From positions 26,771,378 through 26,835,377 of the forward strand of contig NC_087071.1 of assembly GCF_963678635.1 (NCBI RefSeq): a DNA stretch of 64,000 nt, in the 5' to 3' direction. This DNA is from Symsagittifera roscoffensis. Taxonomy: Eukaryota > Xenacoelomorpha > Acoela > Convolutidae. The notes beneath the pieces were generated by a model. The model did no database searches. It was not told the DNA's origin and saw only the letters and a list, made by a program, of their open reading frames with translations. The translations under genes and the position numbers were made by a program. Below, one piece after another: positions 24,812 to 36,865 of the stretch (the stretch's first letter is position 1; each line of letters opens with the position of its first letter).

Positions 24812-24966
24812 CAGACAGAAAAACGAGCGGTATTGAATCGAGGCGAAAAAGAAAACAGCAATCATCGCAAGGAACGACAGCGAAAAGACCTCGCAGATCG
24901 CCTCAAAATACTGGACAGCAATCATCTTTTCCATTATCAGAAAATTGTAATGTCATTTTAAATTGA
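24769..24966 (+). pseudogene. Basic C-terminal tail in shifted frame
   Basis: Open frame overlapping the end of the 24026-24811 gene. It reads WENENFTRTTPLTDRK, then two arginine/lysine clusters (RRKRKQQSS, AKRPRRSP), and stops at 24964-24966. It starts directly after a TGA, so it is likely the original C-terminus of that gene, separated by a single-base change. Function unknown. Confidence 0.4.
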
Positions 24967-25556
24967 ATGAGTCTGAAAATACTGCCATATGCAAGGATAG
25001 AAAGTGGTTCCTGTAATTAAAATCAATTTGCTTTACTTTGTATAAATTATAGATACAACCCTAATCGCTGATGACTAAACATCCTAATCGCTAATCGCTG
25101 ATAATTTGTAAATAATTTGTAAACTGACTATAAATTGTATTTGTAGCAACTGTGAGCACAAACGTAAATTAACTACCTGATTAAACGGTATCTTAATGAC
25201 AATCAATAAATATTTAACTTTTTTTACAAGTTTGCATTAAACAGTTTTTCATGCATTTTACTTGTAATATTACTACACTTGCTAATTTTTCATATCTAAA
25301 ATTAATTGATTTTCGTTTCTAATTTTGGTGAGATACCAATAGCTAATTTGTTTCTGAACCAACTCTTTGAGAGCACTACGCGGGCACCAGTTTTAAAGAT
25401 TATTTTGACTCCAAAATTGCGTCAAAATCTGTGTCCAGCACTTTTTATAACAGCAGTTGAAGCTTTTTATCTTCTCAAATGGCTCAATTTTTTTTCACTC
25501 GGTTTTTATTCATTTAATTGTATACAAATTGTGTTCGGGTTGAATTAAATGCGTTA
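24967..25556. other. AT-rich spacer before the tandem array
   Basis: No supported gene. An AATAAA at about 25205 could end a transcript of the upstream gene. A repeated CTAATCGCTGAT string lies near 25060-25105. Confidence 0.4.
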
Positions 25557-26611
25557 AAAGAAAAAGAAAGACCTTTTAAAACGTACTATGAAAAATTGTC
25601 CCTCCCGCACTGACAAACTGAAGATTGAAATCGAGTTAAACCGATATTTATACAGATAATCGATTTCCGATAGCCTATATAGTTACGATAACCAATTTCA
25701 AATGGATTAATTGGTTTCTTAAGGTAAAAAAAAAACAATTCAATATTTTTGCATTCAAATGGAATTAAACGGATTTTTGCAAAATCTTCTCCGTCAGAGA
25801 TACGGAGAACAAGATTCACTCGAAGAGAGCTTTTTACCGCACACTTTTAAGTTTAAGGGATTTCCTTTTAAGTTGTGCAAAACTAGGGGTTCCCGCGGTT
25901 AAGAAAAATACAATTATGCGAAGTTTTTTAGAATACACTCTCATTAGTAACGGTCCAGGCTCATTTTTGTCATGCAGATAACATATTAACTTATCAAATC
26001 AAATAAGAAAACTTCTTTCTTGGTGCAGAATATGTTACTTACCCTCATAGTTTATTTTCAGTTCAAATCTCAAATCGAAAAATCAAATAAAAAGCGTATG
26101 TTAAAATGTCATTTCTACTGTTTCTATTCTACTGGTTAGTCTAGAAAATCTAAATAAAATCCGTCACAAATTGTATTAAAAAGAATACATGAAGGTGTTT
26201 AATTTTGATTAAAATCGATTTAAATCTTTTTTTTATGCTAAAATCCGTAAGAAAATAAAACCAAAAAAAAGTTTAAAAAAAGTCTGGAACCGATTTAGAA
26301 TTGACATATTTTAATATAAAAATTATGTAACAAACTAAATTGATTTTAAGACCATTCAAATTAACACTTGTATGTGTCTGCTACATTGCCTGTATAAAAT
26401 CGATTGAAATATATAGCACGGGCAAAAAATTATAAGATGATTTTTCTTACACCACATTTCTACAGTATCTGTATTAATGCTTGCAGTTGTGGTGATGTCA
26501 TATCCTTTTCTGTGCAGTTCTATGTTCGAAACTGAATTAATTCACAAAGTTAAGTGAAATCATTATTGTTGATTTTATACTTTTAATAAAATTACGACCG
26601 TCATACTTGGC

Positions 26612-26878
26612 TTAAAAATTTTTATAATTCCTATGAACTGAAATAGCAGAAATTCTTTGCTTTTGAAAATTTTTACTTTTTTCCTTTAAATTATTTAAAA
26701 TTTTCACAACTTGAGAAAAAACTCCTAAAACTTTTACGGGATTTATACTAAATGCAACAAGCTGACCTTTTTGTTTAATGAGTCTAGTGCTTGCCCTAGT
26801 TAAAGAGTACAATATAAAAATCTTTCTCGTTTTCAGTTCTCGACCAAAAATGTATTTTCCTAATAATAGGTTCTTCAA
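26612..26878 (-). other. 88-codon open frame kept in both array copies
   Basis: A lysine-rich open frame, also intact at 31382-31648 with about ten residue changes. It has no recognisable domain. The preserved frame could reflect the youth of the duplication as well as selection, so I do not call a gene. Confidence 0.25.
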
Positions 26879-28074
26879 AAGTTTTGTTTACTCTATTGAA
26901 AAACATTTATATTTGTTGAAGTGAAGGATGAAAATGGAGTACGAGTATAAAATTGCAGACGAAAAAATGTCATTCAATAAAAAAACAGTTGGTTAATAAA
27001 AAAAATTTGAAAGACTGTGAATTTTCCCAAATCAAAAGTAACATTTGGCAATATGAAATTGCAGAGTAAGTTCTCACCAATTATATGTTCTGACAACGGT
27101 TTTAGTCAATTTTTAATAAAAAGGCAAATAAATTATTATCCGGTTAAAAACTACATTTAAAGAAAAATTTTGCTGGAACAAACAAATTTGAGCGAAGGAA
27201 GTAAAGTAGCGCTCATAAAATTAACTGCTTTGTTATTTTTAAAAGTCACAAAGATGGATCATTTGTGTTTTTGGTTCATTAACAAAAAACAACAAGGAAC
27301 CAAAAATTAAAAATCAATTTCAAAACAGACATTTCATCAAAAAATTATTCTATTTTCATATCGAATATTTTGTAAAAACAATAAATAAAGCTATGTAATG
27401 GGATTTTTTTTCTGCGGAGGAGCAAATTTTGAACTTAAATCTTAATGGAGAAAAAGAAAAGTCTAAATTTTTAAAAAAGAAATTGCACAGAGAAACGTGA
27501 GATAATTTGCTTAACACGATCGGCCAATTTAAGTCAAAAGCTAAATTTAGAATCTTCTGAGCTGTCTTTTACCTATCACAAATTTGTGCAGTCAGATATC
27601 TAAAAACTCTTTTCATTTGTTCCAGTTTTGTGGAAAATAACTTAGTGGGTGATACTAGATCACAACGTTTCAGGATTTTCGGGAAAACGCAGGGTGCCCT
27701 GCGTTGAACCCATACCAAGCTTTTGATTTAAATATATTCACGGAACCCAGGTGAAAAATAATCATACAAAAACAACTTGAGTTTTTTTTATAGCTCTTGG
27801 AACTGTTACACTAATTCTACACTTTCGAAAAGCTGTAGATATCCATTGTAATTTGAAAAATGATTAAGATAGAATTTTTTAATTTAGGATCAAATGTGAT
27901 AGTTCTAAACCATTTCCATCAATTAAATGGTTATTTTATCAAAAACTTACATGCATAACATGTTTAAAAAATTCTACAGTTGGATTTTGCTGGTATGTTA
28001 AAAAGTTTTTTACTTGGGGTTTGCTGATTCTCATAATTGTTTATGGGCTCCAAGCGTATCGTCCTCAATTTTGA

Positions 28075-28383
28075 TTGAACAGTGGGATAAAATCAAACAG
28101 CGTACTGGTACGAATCACCATACTAGTACCTGTTGATTTTTCCCTCAATCAATATATAAAAAACATGGTTGCTGCAATGAAAGTTGAACCTCGTTTGCAG
28201 AAGAAGAACCAAAGTACTTCAATTGAGTTTTTGCCTAAGTTTTTTCTCAGAGAAATTTTATCCATATTTCAAAGTTTTTCTATTATGACTAATCGAGATG
28301 TGCAACTTATTGCTCCAATAACCAGCACCTCAGTAGGTTTTGCCGTCTCTCAGGAAAGTTGTAGCTCAAATCTTAAGACATAA
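28075..28383 (+). pseudogene. Unknown coding relic, array copy 1
   Basis: The C-terminal two-thirds (from about VPVDFSLNQ) matches 33154-33465 in the second array copy. The N-terminal part is in a different frame here because of small indels: copy 2 continues upstream as FEQWDKIKQRSGTNH, whereas this copy has the same DNA in a shifted frame. Composition is protein-like (EPRLQKKNQ, PKFFLREILSIF). No family is recognised. Confidence 0.3.
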
Positions 28384-29252
28384 GCAACAATTTTAGGAAC
28401 AACCAACTTGTGATTTCACTGTAGACTGGGTAGGAGATCAATCAATAACAAAATTGATCTGGGGCAATTTTCAAGTGTTATTGGTGAACTCTCTTGTTCA
28501 AAGTGTAGACTTGGGTTGTTTCGAACTGACCATGCCAATTTTGAGAATTTTTGTAGTCTACAAAAAGTACCGTATCAATTAATTTAGTATTGGTGTTAAA
28601 TTATGTTCTTAGAATTGAAGTGAGTTAGTTTTCCCTCGACCGCTGAAGATAACATTAGGATAGTAATAACAGTACTCTTAAAAGATCTTAACTCATTACA
28701 TCTTCCCAAACATATTCATTCTGACCCGTAGGTATCACAATTGTTTTGCTTTAAACTTGTTTTTACCTAAGCCTGTCAGATTATTTCATTAGTTTTTTTG
28801 AACTCAAGGATGCAATGACTACAATTGCGTATTTTATCTACAAAAATTGAAGTGCTTCATATTAGATTCTTGATTTGTTACTTGAGTTGCCAGAGCAAGT
28901 TTTAGTTTCAAACGGTTGAATTGAGTTCTTTTCTCAGGTACTAAGATCTATTAAGAATCAATAATTCATCTGCGTGAAATTTTCATCAGCAAGTTATCCA
29001 TAAAAAACATAATCTGAAATACTTTGTGACGTCGATTTTTGGTCAATTTTCTCATTTTCAAATAACGATGATTCTTTTTCATACGAATAACTTCTAGTTG
29101 CTAAAGTTGTTTTTACATAGTCTTTATATGAGGGTTGTTACTGTTTCTTTGGTTTGGAAGAACGGTTGATTCGAGAAGCTTGTTTTTTAGAAACGGTATG
29201 TTCCCGTCCTGTGAGATGAGTTAGCCCAATAAGCTGTTATCTCGCTGTTGGC

Positions 29253-29378
29253 ATGTCTGCTCGTTTGACTGCTCTTTCTATGCTCGCCTTACCATGTGGT
29301 AACTTGTTTGCTGCAATTTTTTTGCCATTTTCTTTGCTCGATGGCAGAGCTAACTCGGGTTCTACTGTAACTTTGTAG
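29253..29378 (+). CDS. Small hydrophobic ORF, family member 1 (truncated)
   Basis: From ATG 29253, 41 residues beginning MSARLTALSMLALPCGN and then FAAIFLPF. It shares its N-terminal hydrophobic half with ORFs at 34333 and 35122, and then diverges and stops early. The leader looks like a signal peptide or membrane anchor (an Arg near the N-terminus, then a long apolar run). This copy lacks the conserved downstream half. Whether any member is expressed is unknown. Confidence 0.3.
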   Translation: MSARLTALSMLALPCGNLFAAIFLPFSLLDGRANSGSTVTL

Positions 29379-32300
29379 CTAGCTGCCATGAGAGCTAGTT
29401 CCCCAAGAACGCTACCAATTTCTCGAGCAAAGAAAATTCCGATATTCAAGCTTACGAATCATTTTATGAAAAATTTGAAGATTTTTTACTAACCTTTCAT
29501 TTCTTTACACCTAAAAAACGTGATTTGCACTGTTCAAACGACATCAGTTTAAGAACTAAACAAACACACACCTACACTTATTATCGTTTCATTCAAAATC
29601 CTTTTGACTTACACACATCATCAAGATAACCCCACCACAGATTTCAATTCATTGATTCCAAATACATATCACCGTTTTTTCTTAATTTCACATATTGTAT
29701 TAATAATACTAAGTTTCAAGGAAAACTTCGAAATTATGACCCCATCACGCAAACGTATAGATTCTGTCCCCTCACCAAGGCCTTATACCGATCGCATGAG
29801 CTTGTGCTTGAAAACGTTTGCTGACGATAGCGACCTCCCATAGCGAAGTTTTATCGAAAAATGATTTAAAGCGATGTTGTGTTGATTACTTCATCTTTTA
29901 AAAACATGTCGTCCAACACTTCATTTTTTCAGCTTGTAAAAATTTTGGTGGAGATAAATCTGGAAAAATTATCAAAAATGCAAACATCGTCTTCAATTTT
30001 TGCTAAAAAAACTAGACCATTGAAGCAGTAGGGGCAATTTTTTGGTAAATTTTGTCTTTTCAAAAAGTGATGATTCTGTTTCATATCAATATCTTCCTGT
30101 TGGAAAAATAGCAATCGGCGGTGAAAAATTCATCTGCAAGATTTCATAAAAGAGACAATCTGAGATATTTTATTCACTGGGGACGTCAATTTTGGCAAAT
30201 GTTGTCATCATCAAATAACGAAGAAGTTTCCAAACGATGAAGTAATCAACACAACAACGCTTTAAATCCTCTAATTTCAGTTTATGTTGTTTTGATGATT
30301 TTGTGAGAATTATTTGACTCTCAAACAGAAAAGAAAACTATCCCTTTTAAAACGTATTATGAAAACTTGCCCCACACGCACTGACAGATGGAAGATTGAA
30401 ATCAAGATAAACTGATATTTATACTGATAATGTGCTGAACAGAAATCAATTTCCGATAGCCTATCAAGATACGATAACCCATTTTGAAAGGATTAATTAG
30501 TTTCTTAAGGTAAAAAAAAACTATTCAATATTTTTGCATTGAATTGGATATAAACGGATTTTTGCGAGGTCTTCTCTGTCAGAGATACGGAGAACAAGAT
30601 TCATTCGAGGAGAGCTTCTTACCGAACACTTTCCAGTTGTGCAAAACTAGAGGTTCCTGCGGTTAAGAAAAGTACAATTATGCAAAGTTTTTTTAAAATA
30701 CACTCTCAGTAGAAACGGTCTAGGCTCAATTTTGTCATGCAGATAACATATTATTATAACAACTCAAATGAGAAAACTTCTTTCTTGGTGCAGAATGTAT
30801 TACTTAACCTCATAGTTTAATTTTTTTCTAGATCACATCTCAAATCGAAAAATCAAAAAAAAAGCGTAAGTTAAAATTTCATTTCTACAGTTTCTATTCT
30901 ACTGGTTAGTCTAGAAAATCTAAATATAATGTCTTCACAAATTGTATTAAAAAGAATACATAAAAGTGTTTAATTTTGATTGAAATCGATATAAATAATT
31001 TTTCATGCTAAAATCCGTAAGAAAATAAAACCAAAAAAAGTTTTAAAAAGGTCTGGAACCGTTTTAAAAATGACAGATTTTTAACATAAAAACTATGCAT
31101 CAAACTAAATTGATTTTAAGACCATTCAAATTAACATTTTTAGGTGTCTGCTACATTGCCTGTATAAAATCGATTTAAATATATAGCACGGGCAAAAAGT
31201 TAAAAGATGATTTTTCTTACACCACATTTCCACAGTATCTGTATTAATGCTTGCAGCTGTGGTGATTTCAGATCCTTTTCTGTGCAGTTCTATGTTGGAA
31301 ACTGAATTAATTCACAAAGTTAAGTGAAATCATTATTGTTGATTTTATACTTTTAATAAAATTACGACCCTCATACTTGGCTTAAATATTTTTATAGTTC
31401 CTATGAACAGAAATAGCAGAAATTCTTTGCTTTTGAAAATTTTTACTTTTTTCCTTTAAATTATTGATAATTTTCACAACTTGAGAAAAAACTCCTAATA
31501 CTTTTACGGGAATTATACTGAATGCAACAAGCTGAACTTTTTGCTTAATGAGTCTAGTGCTTGGCCTAGTTAGAAGGTAAAAACTAAAAATCTTTCTCGT
31601 TTTCAGTTTTCGACCAAAAATATATTTTTCTAATAATAGGTTCTTCAAAAATTTTGTTTACTTTATTGAAAAACATTTATATTTGTTGAAGTGAAGAATG
31701 AAAACGGAGGACGTTGAGAAAATTGCAGACAAAAAAATGACGCCGATCCTATCACGCTAAGTAGATTATCTTTCTGATTTTTTTTTCAATCTGATTATCA
31801 TAACGTGATTTCCGAAAAGATGAAATTATAGTGAAACAAAAGTACTTAATCTTAAAACTCAATTATTTATGTTTTTTCAAAAAAAAATCACAAATAAAAA
31901 AAAACATGAAGTTTCTGACAACATGAAGTTTCTGACATTTTCTGACAAATTTTTTTTTCTTCAAAAAATCCACAAGGAATTATCGAAAATCATAGAGAAC
32001 ACTTAGATCATCTTTTTTTTCAAGGAAACATTTCAATAAGTGATAGTTTTTCTTTAAAAGTTATGAGAAAACAACTTTTTAAATTTTTTTTAATACATTT
32101 TCCTTGAAAGGTTTTCGAATTGTACATTTTCCCAAATGGAAAGTAGTTTTTGGCAATATAAATTTGCAGAGTAATAATAATCACCAATTATTTGTTCTGA
32201 CAACGGTTTTAGTCAATTTTTAATAAAAAAGCAAGTAAGATAATATTCGGTTAAAAACTACATTTTAAGAAAAATTTTGCGGGAACAAACAAATTTGAGG

Positions 32301-33153
32301 AAAAGAAAAAAGTAGCGCTCATAAAAATTAACTGCTTTGTTAATTTTATAAGTCACAAATGTGGATCATTTGTGTTTGGCGTTTATTAACAAAAAAAAAG
32401 CAAGAAACCAAAAATTAAAAATCAATTAACTCTGTTATTTAAAAACAGACATTTCATCAAAAAATGGTTTTATTCTCGTATCGAATATTTTGTAGAAACA
32501 ATAAATAAAGCTATGTAATGAGACTTTTTTCTGCGGAGGGCAAATTTTGTACTTAAATCTTAATGGACAAAAAGAAAAGTATAAATGTTTAAAAAAGAAA
32601 TTGCACAGAGGAACGTGAGATAATTTGCTCAATACGATCGGCCAATTTAAGTCAAAAGCTAAATTTAGAATCTTCTGAGCTGTCTTTTACCTATCACAAA
32701 TTTGTGCAGTCACATATCTAAAAACTCTTTTCATTTGTTCCAGTTTTGTGGAAAATAACTTAGTGGGTGATACTAGATCACAACGTTTCAGGATTTTCGG
32801 GAAAACGCAGGGTGCCCTGCGTTGAACCCATACCAAGCTATTGATTTAAATATATTCACGGAACCCAAGTAGAAAAAAATCATACAAAAACAATTTAATT
32901 TTATTTATAGCTCTTGGAACTGTTACACTAATTCTACACTTTCGAAAAGCTGTAGACATACATTGTAAATTGAAAAATGATTAAAATAGAGTTTTTTAAT
33001 TTAGGATCTTATGTGATAGTTCTAAGCCATTTCAATCAATTAAATGGTTATTTTATCAAAAAGTTACATGCATAACATGTTAACGAAACTCTACAGTTGG
33101 ATTTTGCTGATATGTTAAAAAATTTTACACTTGGAATTTGCTGATTCTTATAA

Positions 33154-33465
33154 TTGTTTGAACAGTGGGATAAAATCAAACAACGTTCTGGTACGAATCA
33201 CGTACTAGTACCTGTTGATTTTTCCCTCAATCAAAATATAAAAAACATGGTTGCTGCACTGAAAATTGAACCTCGTTTGCAGAAGAAGAATCAAAGTAAT
33301 TCAATTGAGTATTTGCCTAAGTTTTTTCTTAGAGAAATTTTATCCATATTTCAAATTTTTGCCATTATGACCAATCGAAATGTGCAATTTATCTCTCCAA
33401 TAACCAGCACCTCAGTAGGTTTTGCCGTCTCTCAGGAAAATATTAGCTCAAATCTTAAGACATAA
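33154..33465 (+). pseudogene. Unknown coding relic, array copy 2
   Basis: 103 open codons, of which those from VPVDFSLNQ onward align with 28075-28383. The opening part FEQWDKIKQRSGTNH is in frame here. There is no ATG at the 5' end (the frame begins with TTG), so it could be an internal exon or a relic. No domain recognised. Ends with ENISSNLKT. Confidence 0.3.
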
Positions 33466-34332
33466 GCAACAACTTTAGGAACAACCAACTTGTGATTTTG
33501 CTGTAGACTGGCCAGGCGATCAGTTAATAACAAAATTGATCGAGGGCATCTTTCAAGTGTTATTGGGAAACTCTCTTGTTCAAAGTGTAGACTTCAATTG
33601 TTCGAATTGACCATGCTGATTTTGAGAATTTTGTAGTCTACAAAAAGTACCACATCAAATAATTTAGTATTGATAATAATTTGTGCTCTTAGAGTTGAAG
33701 TGAGTTAGTTTCCCTTGACCGCTGAAGTTAACATTAGGATAGTAATAACAGTACTCTTGAAAGATCTGAACTCAATACATCTTCCCAAACATATTCAATC
33801 TGACCCGTAGGTATCACAATTGTTTTGCTTTAAACTTGGTTTTAACTAAGCCTGGCAGATTATTTCATTAGTTTTTTTTTTGAACCCAAGGATTTACTGA
33901 CTACAATTGCGTATTTTATCTACAAAAATTGAAGTGCTCCATATTATATTCTTGATTTGTTACTTGAGTTGCCAGAGCAAGTTTTAGTTTCAAACGGTTG
34001 AATTGAGTTCTTTTCTCAGGTACTAAGATCTATTAAAAATCAATAATTCATCCGCATGAAAATTTCATCAGCAAGTTATCCATAAAAAACATACTCTGAA
34101 ATACTTTGTGACATCGATTTTTGGTCATTTTTCTCATTTCAAATAACGATGATTCTGTTTCATACGAATAACTTCTAGTTGCTAAATTTGTTTTTACATA
34201 GTCTTAAATCAGGGTTTATACTGTTTCATTGGTTTGGAAGAACGGTTGATTCGAGAAGCTTGTTTTTTAGAAACGGTATGTTCCCGTCCTCTGAGATGAG
34301 TTATCCCAATAAGCTGTTATCTCGCTGATGGC

Positions 34333-34563
34333 ATGGCTGCTCGTTTGACCGCTCTTTCTATGCTCGCCTTACCATGTGGCAACTTGTTTGCTGCAATTTT
34401 GTTTGCCATTTTGTTTGCAGGATGGCATAGCAAAGTTGCGGACAACTGTAACTTGGGGACAAGTGGCATGAGAGCTTGTAACCCAAGACCGCTACCAATT
34501 TTCTCGCAAGGTCGCATGAATTTTCACTTGAAAATTTTTGCTGACGATAGCGACCGTCCATAG
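34333..34563 (+). CDS. Small hydrophobic/secreted-like ORF, family member 2
   Basis: 76 residues from ATG 34333. It starts MAARLTALSMLALPCGN, followed by an apolar run (LFAAILFAILFAGW), then a polar part with a few cysteines (DNCNLGT, MRACNPRPLP) and the end KIFADDSDRP. The layout suggests a signal peptide followed by a short mature peptide. The frame upstream is closed by a stop. It is about 75% identical to the ORF at 35122. No known family is recognised. The opposite strand is also open here, so coding potential is not certain. Confidence 0.35.
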   Translation: MAARLTALSMLALPCGNLFAAILFAILFAGWHSKVADNCNLGTSGMRACNPRPLPIFSQGRMNFHLKIFADDSDRP

Positions 34564-34954
34564 CGAAGTTTGGTCAAGAATGATTTAAAGCATTGTTGTG
34601 TTGATTACTTCATCTTTTAAACCCTTTTCTTCCTACACTTCAATTTTTCAGCTGGTAATATTTGGTGGAGATAAATTTAGAAAAATTATCAGAAAAATGT
34701 AAACATCGTCCCTCAATTTTTGCCAAAAAAACTTGACCATTGAAGCAGTAGAGGCAATTTTTCGGTGAATTTTGTCATTTTCAAATAATAATGATTCTAT
34801 TTCATATGAATATCTTGGACAAATAGCAATCGGCGGTGAAAATTTCATCAGCAAGTTCTCCATAAAAAAGATAATCTGAGATAGTTTGTTACTGGGGACG
34901 TCGATTTTTGTAAATGTTGTCTTTTTTAATTAACGATGATTGTATTTCATCTGA

Positions 34955-35610
34955 AAAACCTTTAGTTGCTAAATTTATTTTTACATAGTCTTTATATGAG
35001 GCGTTGTTACTGTTTCATTGGTTTGGAAGAACGGTTGATTCGAGAAGCTGGTTTTTTAGAAACGGTATGTTTCCGTCCTGTGAGAAAAGTTATCCTACAA
35101 AGCTGTTATCTCGCTGTTGGCATGGCTGCTCGTTTGACCGCTCTTTATATGCTCGCCTTACCATGTTGCAACTTGTTTGCTGCAATTTTTTTGCTTTTTT
35201 TTGCAGGATGGCATAGCGAATTTGGGGACAACTGTGACTTGGGTACAACTGCCATGAGAGCTTGTAACCCAAGACCGCTACCATTTTTTTCGCAAGATCG
35301 CATGAATTTTAGCTCGAAAATTTTTGCTGACGATAGCGACCGTCCATTACGAAGTTTTGTCAAGAGTGATTTAAAGCGTTGTTGTGTTGATTACTTCATC
35401 TTTCAAAAACTTTTGTCCAACACTTCAATTTTTCAGCTTATAAAGTTTGGTTGAGATAAATCTAGAAAATTTATCAGAAAATGCAAACACCGTCCTTCAA
35501 TTTTGGCTAAAAAACTTGACTATTGAAGCAGTAGAGAATTGATCATTTAATTTGATTTTGTGTACTTATGATGATTTTATGAGATTTATTTGACTTTCAA
35601 AAACACTAAA
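34955..35610. repeat. Tandem array, partial third copy
   Basis: Corresponds to about 29110-29900 of copy 1 and 34180-34700 of copy 2, including GGAAGAACGGTTGATTCGAG and CTGACGATAGCGACC. It ends near the match to 30280-30325 (TATTTGACTTTCAAA). Confidence 0.75.
34966..35454 (+). CDS. Small hydrophobic ORF family, member 3 with longer open frame
   Basis: The conserved part starts at ATG 35122 (MAARLTALYMLALPCCN) and keeps the polar half, including MRACNPRPLP and KIFADDSDRP. The same frame is open from 34966 and continues past the usual end to 35454, giving 162 codons in all. The member at 34333 stops at the equivalent of residue 129. Extension at both ends could be loss of stops by drift or an original longer protein. 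Indels between members 2 and 3 in the hydrophobic core are in multiples of three. Confidence 0.35.
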   Translation: MLNLFLHSLYMRRCYCFIGLEERLIREAGFLETVCFRPVRKVILQSCYLAVGMAARLTALYMLALPCCNLFAAIFLLFFAGWHSEFGDNCDLGTTAMRACNPRPLPFFSQDRMNFSSKIFADDSDRPLRSFVKSDLKRCCVDYFIFQKLLSNTSIFQLIKFG

Positions 35611-35910
35611 ATCAAACTACAGATGGTTCATTCAAACATTGTACGAACAAGTTTCGCAGGTTTTTTGATAAAGCAACACATTTATTAACTTCCATATATT
35701 TCACTATGGGCACTTTCAGCTATTGAACAATAATGTTTTTGTATCACCATTGAAAATATGATACTATTGAAAATTTGAGCTAAAATATGATACTATTGAA
35801 GTGCTGAGCTAAGTTTTGGTTGATTTCTCAAAGTCTTTGCACATATCTGTCCACAATTTGATAAGAAGGTAGAGTGATCCGAAAACCATCCTAGTATAAA
35901 CCTTTTTCAT

Positions 35911-36041
35911 CTATTTAGCACTCTTTGATTTCTTTGTTTGTACCCGAACAAAGCGAGATAAAACATCTGCGCAGACCAATAGACTTGTTGTCTCATCGTT
36001 TGGAAGGGCAATAATGTCTATGAAGCTTACGTTCTTTCGAG
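35911..36041 (-). pseudogene. Integrase-core fragment (rve-like), copy 1
   Basis: Minus-strand frame with FIDIIALPND, then LLVCADVLSRFVRVQTKKSK, ending at a stop at 35911-35913. This has the layout of the first part of a DDE/rve integrase core: a strand bearing the first aspartate, a hydrophobic strand and an SR(F/Y)-containing strand. It resembles the corresponding part of the Polinton integrase at 54.6 kb (LLVAANFLSRYLRVEPLK). Only a short piece remains. Confidence 0.45.
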
Positions 36042-36380
36042 TTTTTTTTACTATCATAAGCAATCACTAGCAGTCGTGCATTTGAGAGTCATTTTAAACT
36101 TTTAAACAGTGAAAGTCATTCGAATTTTTGAGGAAGCCGCGCTGCTCTGCAAAATGTGTCAATATTTTGCCTGGTCAACTTTAAAACTGATTTTCTTTTC
36201 GTTTCAAAATCGCTACTGGGATACTTGCCCAATGTTTTTATTTTTATCAGATTGTAAAATTTTAGCTGACGATGAAGTTAAAAAAATTGTCAAAACGCAA
36301 ATATCTTTGCCCGGATCTGTCCACAATTTGTTAATAAGGTAGAGTGATCCGAGAACCATTCTAACAAAAATCTTATTTAG

Positions 36381-36596
36381 CTACTTAGCACTCTTTGATT
36401 TCCTTTTTTGTACGAATCGAGTTAAGACATCTCCGCAAACTAACACAAGCTTTGTCCCATCGTTTGGAAGGGCAATTTCTTCTAAGTAGGATTTGCTCAA
36501 TACGATCGGCCATCGTATTGTACAAATCCTTGGCAACATTAAATTTCTTCTAAGTCTTCTTACAACGGCATTTTCTCTTGGTTTTTCTGAGGCCAA
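36381..36596 (-). pseudogene. Integrase-core fragment, tandem copy 2
   Basis: A second, diverged copy of the same piece: YLEEIALPND, then LVLVCGDVLTRFVQ, ending with the same KSKSAK before a stop. The first aspartate is replaced by glutamate. The DNA of 36317-36480 aligns with 35850-36020 (CTGTCCACAATTTG, GGTAGAGTGATCCGA, CATCGTTTGGAAGGGCAAT), so the two fragments are a local tandem duplication about 455 bases apart. Confidence 0.4.
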
Positions 36597-36865
36597 TTTT
36601 TATACTGATTGCAAAACTTCTTTTTTTTGAAAAGTGCCGGATATAAATTCCTACAGTATTGCGAAAAAAAAAACGATTTCAAAAACTCAAAGTTTGTCAA
36701 AACAATCTATTGCGTGGAGAGCTCCACACGTTAAAAATTTCGTTCTTGGAGACGTTCGAAAAAACGTTCGAAAATTATCTTAAAATAATTTAGAGGGATA
36801 GGACCTATCCACGAGGGATAGGACCAACATACGAACTGTACAGCTCATCACGGCGAACCGCTGTT

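Larger units (their letters stand above)
25557..30320. repeat. Tandem large duplication, copy 1
   Basis: Aligns along its length with 30330-34950. Landmarks: ACTTGGGT-free left edge TTTTAAAACGTACTATG, the ATTTTTGTCATGCAGATAACATATTA block (25960s versus 30730s), TATAGCACGGGCAAAAA, and AACGCAGGGTGCCCTGCGTTGAACCC (27687 versus 32806). Offsets grow from about 4770 to about 5080 because copy 2 has roughly 310 extra bases near 31735-32120. By eye the copies are roughly 90% identical with many small indels. Confidence 0.85.
30330..34950. repeat. Tandem large duplication, copy 2
   Basis: Direct repeat of 25557-30320. It carries an extra segment at about 31735-32120 with runs of T and A and a GACGCCGATCCTATCACG start that is absent from copy 1. 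The two copies are almost contiguous (about 10 bases apart), so this is a tandem duplication or two adjacent insertions of the same unit. Confidence 0.85.

Noticed and set aside
26612-31648. Conserved 88-codon minus-strand protein gene in both array copies
   Set aside because: Frame conservation between two recent duplicates is weak evidence. The sequence is lysine-rich, has no motif, and residue changes are not clearly biased to synonymous sites.
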